A DNA stretch of 64,000 nt, taken from the NCBI GenBank assembly GCA_015058295.1, contig SVCP01000002.1, positions 1 through 64,000 of the forward strand. Direction: 5' to 3'. Source of the DNA: Anaerofustis stercorihominis (GTDB lineage: Bacteria; Bacillota; Clostridia; Eubacteriales; Anaerofustaceae). The notes below the pieces were generated by a model that saw only the letters and a list, made by a program, of their open reading frames with translations, did not search any database and had not been told where the DNA came from. The translations under genes and the position numbers were made by a program. Positions 57,582 to 64,000 of the stretch are shown one piece after another (within the stretch, counting starts at the first letter, position 1; each line of letters begins with the position of its first letter).

Positions 57582-58454
57582 TCATTTATGAAGAAAATCA
57601 TACACGCAGTCGCTGAGTTTTCCAAGCTCTTCCATAGAAAGACTTTCAGCCCGTGTATTTTCTTTGATACCTGCGTTTTCCATAATTATGCGTACATCGT
57701 CTTTTGATAAAGACAGTCCGCTTGACAGGCAATTAAGCAGTGTCTTTCTTCTCATGGCAAATCCTGCACGGACAGTTTTGAAGAATGTCTCTTCGTCTTT
57801 TATATCTATGACAGGAGTCTTTCTCGGCGTAAGCTGAATCACCGCAGAATCCACATTCGGCGCAGGCATAAATACGTTTCTGGATACATCGAACAGATAC
57901 TCCACCTCAGCGTAATAATGCACGGCGATGGTGAAAGACGAATAGTCTTTTGTTCCGACCTTTGCCGCAAGACGTTTCGCAACTTCCTTCTGGAGCATTA
58001 CAGTGATATTTTTAAACTTGATGCCGCTCTCCAGGAATTTAAGGATAACGGGAGAAGTGATATAATACGGCAGGTTCGACACAACGGATACCTTCTCCGG
58101 TGTGTTCACATATTCCCCGAGAAGCTCATCAAGATCCACTTTAAGTATGTCGGAATGTACGAACTCTACATTCTCCGTCAGTTCAAACAAATCTCTGAGC
58201 ATTGTCAGGGCAAACGGGTCGATTTCCACAGCGATTACTTTCTTCGCATAATCCGCAAGAAGCTCTGTAAGGGCACCGATGCCCGGGCCTACTTCGATTG
58301 CGATCTCTTCTCCCGTAAAATCGGGAGCCGAAGCTATCTTATCCGCAACATTACCGTCAATAAGAAAGTTCTGTCCGAGATCTTTTTTAAAGTAGAAATT
58401 ATATTTGTTCATTATTTCTTTTATTGCAGCGGGGTTTGTAAGTGTAGATGCCAT
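57582..58454 (-). CDS. rsmA: 16S rRNA dimethyladenosine transferase RsmA/KsgA
   Basis: KDLGQNFLIDGNVADKI, EVGPGIGALTELL, SNLPYYITSPV. Confidence 0.95.
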   Translation of the reverse strand: MASTLTNPAAIKEIMNKYNFYFKKDLGQNFLIDGNVADKIASAPDFTGEEIAIEVGPGIGALTELLADYAKKVIAVEIDPFALTMLRDLFELTENVEFVHSDILKVDLDELLGEYVNTPEKVSVVSNLPYYITSPVILKFLESGIKFKNITVMLQKEVAKRLAAKVGTKDYSSFTIAVHYYAEVEYLFDVSRNVFMPAPNVDSAVIQLTPRKTPVIDIKDEETFFKTVRAGFAMRRKTLLNCLSSGLSLSKDDVRIIMENAGIKENTRAESLSMEELGKLSDCVYDFLHK

Positions 58455-60022
58455 TAGCCCAGAATCTCCTTGATGTCCTCTTTTGTTACTGTTTTTGTTA
58501 TAAGCAGGAGTGCCACATATACTACTGCGCTGAGCGCAATAGCTACAAGAACGCCGATCTTCTCACCGATGAGCGAAGATATAAATATAAATGAGTAATT
58601 TGCAAAGACTCCCATAAGAACCGCGCAGATCACTGTCTTCATTATACTCGCAAAAACTTTGCCGATACCTACATATTTCTTCACAAGTGCGAAGTTCATG
58701 ACAAACAGGAATATCGTTGAAACCATTGAGGCGAGAATCGCACCGTAAATGTTCAGCGCCGGGATCCTTACAAACACTATATTTGCGATAACTTTAACCA
58801 CTGCTGTACATACAAGTGTCATAAGTGCCTTATAAAAATACCCTGATCCCTGAAGGATTGCCTGAAGATTACTTCCTGCGATTGTGAAGATTCCTACAAG
58901 TGCAGAGTATCTCAGAAGCATTCCTCCGAGATAGTTGTCAATATTCGGATACAGAAGACCGAATATTGGTCTTGAAAGTACATAAAGTCCGATGGCGCAT
59001 GGCAACGAAACGAGGAATGATGTTCTCATTGCCGTTGCTGTCTGAACGCCGATAACCTCTTTTTTCTCTCCTCTTGCATACGCTGCGGCGATAAACGGAA
59101 CAAGACTTGTGGAGAGTGCGCTTCCCAAAACAAGTGGTACGTTTGTCAGGGTGCTTGTTGGACCGAGTGTGCCGATGAGTTTTGTTGCCTCCTCAACAGT
59201 GTATCCTATCGAGGCAAGGCTGTTGGGAATCGTCACTGAGTTGATGAGCTCCATTGCCGTATTCACGAAACTCCCCATCATCATAGGGATTGCAGTGATC
59301 ACTAATGTTCTGATTATGACCTTTGCATCCTCGGGAGCACGACCTCTCTGTGTCGCTTTTATGAGATGCTCATGTTTCTTTCGCGTTTTGCTGATGCTGA
59401 ATGCAAGATATCCCAGCCCGAAAAGTCCGCCGGAAACAGCTCCGAATGTTGCACCTGCAGCACCAAGGGCGACTCCGTATGCATTTGTGAGAGTGTAGGC
59501 AAGGAGCAGACCGAAGCTTACCCTTCCCACCTGCTCAAACACCTGAGATGTAGAAGAAGGTCCCATCATCTGCATACCCTGGAAAAATCCCCTGATTGCA
59601 GAAATGAGGGAAACGAGAAACGGTGCAAGCGAAACTGCGACAATAGAGTAATACGTATCCTGTGGCCAGCCGCTGAGCGTGATGATTATATTTGCGGACA
59701 GGAACATAGTTACTGATATCACCGCACCTAAAAGACCCATAGTCTTTGTGGACACATCAAATATCCTGTATGCGCCGAAGTAATCGTCGGAAGACATCTT
59801 CTCCGATACCATTTTTGAAATGGCAATGGGAAGCCCTGTTGTGGAGATAGCAAGGAATGTATTGTAAAGCGGATAAGCGTATTCATACAATCCGTTGCCG
59901 TAGTCGCCGAGAATGTTGATTACAGGGATTCTGAAAAATATCCCGAGAAATTTTGCTATAAGGGACCCGGCCGCAAGCACGACAGCTCCCGATATAAAAC
60001 TTTTTTTGCGTTTTTCGCTCAT
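58454..60022 (-). CDS. SpoVB/MurJ-like polysaccharide flippase
   Basis: MATE/MOP-type multi-TM protein; GNGLYEYAYPLYNTFLAISTTGLPIAISKMVSE. Confidence 0.85.
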   Translation of the reverse strand: MSEKRKKSFISGAVVLAAGSLIAKFLGIFFRIPVINILGDYGNGLYEYAYPLYNTFLAISTTGLPIAISKMVSEKMSSDDYFGAYRIFDVSTKTMGLLGAVISVTMFLSANIIITLSGWPQDTYYSIVAVSLAPFLVSLISAIRGFFQGMQMMGPSSTSQVFEQVGRVSFGLLLAYTLTNAYGVALGAAGATFGAVSGGLFGLGYLAFSISKTRKKHEHLIKATQRGRAPEDAKVIIRTLVITAIPMMMGSFVNTAMELINSVTIPNSLASIGYTVEEATKLIGTLGPTSTLTNVPLVLGSALSTSLVPFIAAAYARGEKKEVIGVQTATAMRTSFLVSLPCAIGLYVLSRPIFGLLYPNIDNYLGGMLLRYSALVGIFTIAGSNLQAILQGSGYFYKALMTLVCTAVVKVIANIVFVRIPALNIYGAILASMVSTIFLFVMNFALVKKYVGIGKVFASIMKTVICAVLMGVFANYSFIFISSLIGEKIGVLVAIALSAVVYVALLLITKTVTKEDIKEILG

Positions 60023-60133
60023 ATATCCTCCCGTACCGATATGACGGTCACAGTAATTCTTTTTTAATCTTAAAGTTTATTATAACACAATTGCCGCATT
60101 ATTCATAATATGTTTATCGGAGGAATACAAAAA

Positions 60134-60895
60134 ATGATAGATAATACGGCTTTTGAAGCCCTGAAACTGAGCTTTGTTGCGGGAATGGCGCCGATGTGCG
60201 CAATGTTTCTTGTATATGTACCACAAAAACACCACCAAAAAGCACTTATTTTGTCGTCTTCCTTTGCTGCGGGAGTAATGCTCTTCATTTCTCTCGGAGA
60301 ACTTCTCTCAAACAGTATGGACATATTCACGTCCGGTTACGGCACAGGCGGCGCATTTGTATGTATGCTGATATTTTCCGCAGGATTTATGATAATGAAT
60401 ATGGCAGACAGAATTCCCGACAGAATATATTATGAAAAATCTTCTTCAAATAATCCGGATATGAAAAAAGGATTATTATTTTTGATCGCTATCACTCTGC
60501 ACAACTTCCCTGAGGGAATGGCTACATTTTCCGCGGCGCTGGAAAACCTTGAGTTCGGCAGAAACATAGCTCTCGCAATCGCCCTTCACAATATTCCCGA
60601 AGGAATGGTGGTCGTATCAAACGTATACTATTCCTCAGCGGATAAAAAGAAAGCATTTTTCTATGCGCTTTTATCATCTGTTGCGGAGCCTCTCGGAGCG
60701 CTGTGTGCTTATATATTTTTTTATAAGTATCTGTCGGGATTGTTTATGGGTGCTGTATTTTCATTTATAGCGGGAATCATGATGTATATCTGCGCAGAAG
60801 AAATGAGCGTGAATTACGGAGAAGGCACACAAGTACTGAAAAATTATCTTATTCTTACAGGGATATGTTTTATGTGTATAGTCAATGCCCTTTAG
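60134..60895 (+). CDS. ZIP-family metal transporter (start at MIDNTAFEAL)
   Basis: HNFPEGMATF and HNIPEGMVV motifs; SD ggagg before internal ATG. Confidence 0.92.
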   Translation: MIDNTAFEALKLSFVAGMAPMCAMFLVYVPQKHHQKALILSSSFAAGVMLFISLGELLSNSMDIFTSGYGTGGAFVCMLIFSAGFMIMNMADRIPDRIYYEKSSSNNPDMKKGLLFLIAITLHNFPEGMATFSAALENLEFGRNIALAIALHNIPEGMVVVSNVYYSSADKKKAFFYALLSSVAEPLGALCAYIFFYKYLSGLFMGAVFSFIAGIMMYICAEEMSVNYGEGTQVLKNYLILTGICFMCIVNAL

Positions 60896-60948
60896 CATAA
60901 GAAATTATGGTATAATATTGCAGTAATTAACAATGATCGGATGAAAAT

Positions 60949-61683
60949 ATGAAGAAAAGTTCCTGTTTAGCTGCAATAATAGTAATTATACTTCTTGTTT
61001 TAGTGAGCAGTGTCGCGACAGACATAATAAAAACCCCTTCGGGAGAGTTAATCAGTGACCTCATCTACGGAAAAGAGCATGATATTTCTCTTCTCCCGGA
61101 ATATACGGACAAGCCATATGATGAAATAAACAACAATATACCTTATTTCCCGCCACTCGGAAAAGATATTCTCTCGGAACTTGATTCTTATGAATATTAT
61201 TCTCAGCATGACAGCTTCGGACGATGTGGCATTGCTTTTGCGGTACTGTCAGAAGATACTCTGCCCACTGAAGAGCGCACAGATATAGGAATGATTAGGC
61301 CAAGCGGTTGGCACACAGTGAGATATGATGATATTATCGAAGGGAAATATCTGTATAACCGTTGTCATCTTATCGGCTATCAGCTGAGCGGAGAAAACGC
61401 AAACGAAAAAAACCTCATTACGGGAACAAGATATTTTAATGTATCAGGAATGCTTCCACTTGAGAATATGACGGAAAATTACATCAAAAAAACGGGTAAT
61501 CACGTTCTTTACAGAGTAACTCCCGTATTTTACGGTAATGATCTTGTATGCCGTGGTGTTATCATGGAAGCAAAGTCCGTCGAGGACCACGGCAGAGGGC
61601 TTTCTTTCAATGTGTTTGTGCATAATATTCAGCCGGGCATAAAAATAGATTACAGAACAGGCGAAAGTAAGGCCTCAGACTAA
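60949..61683 (+). CDS. Secreted/anchored DNA/RNA non-specific endonuclease
   Basis: N-terminal TM/signal; YNRCHLIGYQLSGENANEKNLITGTRYFN nuclease core. Confidence 0.85.
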   Translation: MKKSSCLAAIIVIILLVLVSSVATDIIKTPSGELISDLIYGKEHDISLLPEYTDKPYDEINNNIPYFPPLGKDILSELDSYEYYSQHDSFGRCGIAFAVLSEDTLPTEERTDIGMIRPSGWHTVRYDDIIEGKYLYNRCHLIGYQLSGENANEKNLITGTRYFNVSGMLPLENMTENYIKKTGNHVLYRVTPVFYGNDLVCRGVIMEAKSVEDHGRGLSFNVFVHNIQPGIKIDYRTGESKASD

Positions 61684-62099
61684 ATAAAGGCCGCAACAAA
61701 CATTATCACAAAAACAACTCCGAAAACAACAAAGATTATGCTGTTGGATAATTCCCTGTCTTCAACAGCACGGAGTCGTGCCCGCACAGAAGATGCGCCC
61801 ATCAGTGACTGTTCCCGGGTAAATCCTTCGCCAAGAAGATATTGCATTACTTCACTGTATGTGTATTTTTCCGAGTGATTGAGTGTTACAAGTGCGAGAG
61901 CTGTTTTTACGGCCATAAGCTCCCAATCTATATCTGCTTTTTCCACTGCATATAATGCTGTTTCAATACTGTACCCTTCGGAAACAAGTTTTTCCGTCAG
62001 GGATTTTTGTGAGTATGCCTTGTTTGTGTTTTTCAGATAGCTTCTGATCCGCATATCTGCATTTGTTATATCTCTGACTTCGCTTTTAATACCCTTCAT
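61680..62099 (-). CDS. Ltp-like domain protein with C-terminal TM helix
   Basis: Two repeats YSQKSLTEKLVSEGYSIETALYAVEKADIDW... and YSEVMQYLLGEGFTREQSLMGASSV. Confidence 0.65.
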   Translation of the reverse strand: MKGIKSEVRDITNADMRIRSYLKNTNKAYSQKSLTEKLVSEGYSIETALYAVEKADIDWELMAVKTALALVTLNHSEKYTYSEVMQYLLGEGFTREQSLMGASSVRARLRAVEDRELSNSIIFVVFGVVFVIMFVAAFI

Positions 62100-62145
62100 A
62101 ACTTCACCTTTTTATATTCAATCCGAGTAAGTCGAACAGAAAAGA

Positions 62146-62547
62146 TCAGAAATTTCCAAGAGAACGCAATATCCACACAATTATACCGCCGATTACAAGC
62201 GCACCGACTCTGCATACTATTCCAAATACAAACTCTCTTCTTGTGAAAGAATCGAAAAGTCTGTACTCATCCACGGCCTTTTCCGCTGCGGCAACAGCTT
62301 CATCGTACATAAAGCCACTTTCCGTAAGATATGCCGTAACATCTTTTACGCTCTTTTTATTTGTCTTTAAGTACTCATTTGCCATATCGTAAGCACGCAT
62401 TAATCTTTTTGTCGCTTCGTCAGGCTCTTCAAATCCGCTCAGTTGTACTTTTATCTTTTTTGAACCGCAGACAGGACATCGCGTCTCCCCTTTGGCAAGT
62501 TTATTTCCGCACTTCCGGCAGATGATCGTTTCAACAAATTCTTTCAT
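62146..62547 (-). CDS. Zinc-ribbon, Ltp-like, single-TM protein (start probably MKEFVETI)
   Basis: CRKCGNKLAKGETRCPVCGSKK; VKDVTAYLTESGFMYDEAVAAAEKA; C-terminal TM. Confidence 0.65.
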   Translation of the reverse strand: MKEFVETIICRKCGNKLAKGETRCPVCGSKKIKVQLSGFEEPDEATKRLMRAYDMANEYLKTNKKSVKDVTAYLTESGFMYDEAVAAAEKAVDEYRLFDSFTRREFVFGIVCRVGALVIGGIIVWILRSLGNF

Positions 62548-62636
62548 AGCAGTCTCCTTTGTCAGTTGTTTCAAAACAGACCGGATATGTAATAATCTTT
62601 ATTCACCGTCATACTCTGTCGGTAACCGACAGCAGA

Positions 62637-63011
62637 TCAGCGTGAGTGTTTATGGCGGGAAAGGATATACGCCGCAATAAACACTCCGAACGGACCCGTA
62701 AACATTACGGCAAGAACAGATACAATGATTTTCACAATCGTGTCGGCAGAAGCATCCGATACTGTTTTTCTGTCGCTTGTGTTTCGTGTCGTATTGAAAG
62801 CAGGACGGGCTTTTGCGGCAGGTTTGCTGTTTTCTTTTTTTGAATTCTGCCTGCTATCCCTTTCGCCGTACGGATCCTCCTTTTTCGATGTGAGTGATAC
62901 AAATATATTAAATTTTCTGTTTTTAACTCCGCAAAGAGGGCATCTCTTCTCCCCTTCTGAGTATTGAAGCCCGCAGGCAGAGCATGTAACGGTGTTTAAT
63001 TTATCGCTCAT
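62637..63011 (-). CDS. Zinc-ribbon membrane protein (start probably MSDKLNTV)
   Basis: CSACGLQYSEGEKRCPLCGVK; C-terminal TM. Confidence 0.65.
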   Translation of the reverse strand: MSDKLNTVTCSACGLQYSEGEKRCPLCGVKNRKFNIFVSLTSKKEDPYGERDSRQNSKKENSKPAAKARPAFNTTRNTSDRKTVSDASADTIVKIIVSVLAVMFTGPFGVFIAAYILSRHKHSR

Positions 63012-63169
63012 ATTTTCCTCGCTGTCCAAATATTTAAAGCATATGCTATCTGTTGTATTATTTATTTAATTATACCGTAAACTGTGCTTTTTTCATATAG
63101 ATTACAGCCGAAAAGTTTCCGTATTCAGAAAATTCAGTAAAAATTTTTCGTTTTTTTCATATTTTGCTA

Positions 63170-63198
63170 TTGACAAGGCCGTATCTTTATTGTACAAT
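63170..63198 (+). promoter_or_regulatory. Sigma-A promoter of lysine riboswitch
   Basis: TTGACA, 17-bp spacer, TACAAT. Confidence 0.82.
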
Positions 63199-63221
63199 GG
63201 CACAAAATCAGAAACAAAGAA

Positions 63222-63391
63222 TCGCTCGGATAGAGGCGCGGAATTCATCAGTACCTGAAAGGTAACAGGCTATCGCCTTCAGTGAAAGGGACTTCCGCCG
63301 AAGGGTGCGAACTTGCCTAAGTTCGCATTGCTGGGTCGTCAGGGAATACCTGCCGGACTGTCACATTGTAAACTTTGTGAAGCGCTATCGA
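63222..63391 (+). ncRNA. Lysine riboswitch (L box)
   Basis: GATAGAGGCGCGGA...CAGTA...GGGACTTCCGCCGAAG...TTGCTGGG...CTGTCAC...GTGAAGCGCTATC. Confidence 0.93.
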
Positions 63392-63437
63392 AATTCGGTG
63401 TTGGCATAATTTTATTTTTGCTTGCTTCGTATTTATC

Positions 63438-63473
63438 AGGATCGCTTGACAGAGCGGTCCTGTTTCGGTTTTA
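63438..63473 (+). terminator. Riboswitch expression-platform terminator
   Basis: CAGGATCGCT/AGCGGTCCTG 10-bp stem followed by TTTCGGTTTT. Confidence 0.8.
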
Positions 63474-63509
63474 AGACAAAATTACCCAATACAGGAAGGA
63501 AGTAAAAAA

Positions 63510-64000
63510 ATGAAAAGAATCACAGCAATCTTACTCTCAATCATGATGCTCTTCACTTTCGCTGCATGCGGCGGTGATGACGAACCCACAACAGGCGTTG
63601 AAGACGGCGTACTTACAGTAGCTATGGAATGTGCTTATGCACCGTACAACTGGACACAGGCTGACGACTCAAACGGCGCTGTTCCCATTAAAGATTCAAA
63701 CGACTATGCAAACGGCTATGACGTAATGATGGCTAAAAAGATCTGCGAAGCTAACGGCTGGGATCTGGAAATCGTTCGTCTTGACTGGGATTCACTCGTT
63801 CCCGCAGTTCAGTCAGGAAAAGTTGATGCTGTTATCGCAGGTCAGTCAATGACTCCGGACAGAGAAGAACAGGTTGACTTTGCCGGCCCGTACCTTTATG
63901 CAACAATCGTTTGCGTAACAAAAGCAGACAGTGCATACGCAAATGCTGCAGGAATCAATGACCTTGCAGGCGGAAGATGTACTTCACAGCTCGGAACGAT
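63510..64000 (+). CDS. Amino-acid ABC transporter substrate-binding lipoprotein, likely lysine (3' truncated by window edge)
   Basis: Lipobox FAACGG; ANGYDVMMAKKICEANGWDLEIVRLDWDSLVPAVQSGKVDAVIAGQSMTPDR; downstream of lysine riboswitch. Confidence 0.9.
   Translation, partial: MKRITAILLSIMMLFTFAACGGDDEPTTGVEDGVLTVAMECAYAPYNWTQADDSNGAVPIKDSNDYANGYDVMMAKKICEANGWDLEIVRLDWDSLVPAVQSGKVDAVIAGQSMTPDREEQVDFAGPYLYATIVCVTKADSAYANAAGINDLAGGRCTSQLGT

Noticed and set aside
63222-63473. Lysine riboswitch as novel RNA
   Set aside because: Matches the known L-box core motifs; standard arrangement upstream of an amino-acid transporter

Overview
The window is a Firmicutes/Clostridia-like chromosomal segment with no phage, IS element or CRISPR array that I can see. 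It opens inside gyrA. Next come five tandem, individually transcribed paralogues of a URO-D-fold (methyltransferase-like) protein, a convergent hisS-aspS operon behind a T-box, two tRNA genes (Pro-CGG, Glu-TTC), and glpK/rseC/ung. A complete sortase-assembled pilus locus, a small DpnD-like/nuclease pair and a Zn/Cd-type P-ATPase with an ArsR repressor follow. The rest is murI, addBA, rpmH-rnpA-yidD-yidC-jag, a PF04392-type ABC transporter, pfkA-pyk, rlmH, a helicase-nuclease, rsmA, a spoVB-like gene, and a lysine riboswitch with its transporter gene at the right edge. The strongest non-routine signals are: (1) an apparent classical leader-peptide attenuator (MKRRFFYYYYYYF...) upstream of the ABC transporter, with a perfect promoter, terminator and competing antiterminator; (2) a family of GC-rich intergenic 'cloverleaf' repeats, each a conserved outer stem (GCCGCAGGC...GCCTGCGGC) enclosing three hairpins whose sequences differ and appear to be swapped as cassettes between loci; (3) four tandem tRNA-Pro 3'-tail plus terminator units and a tRNA-tail-associated hairpin element; (4) the five-gene URO-D array with a shared promoter motif; (5) a phased DnaA-box-like array far from any dnaA gene. 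All calls come from reading the sequence and the supplied ORFs. No database search or folding program was run.
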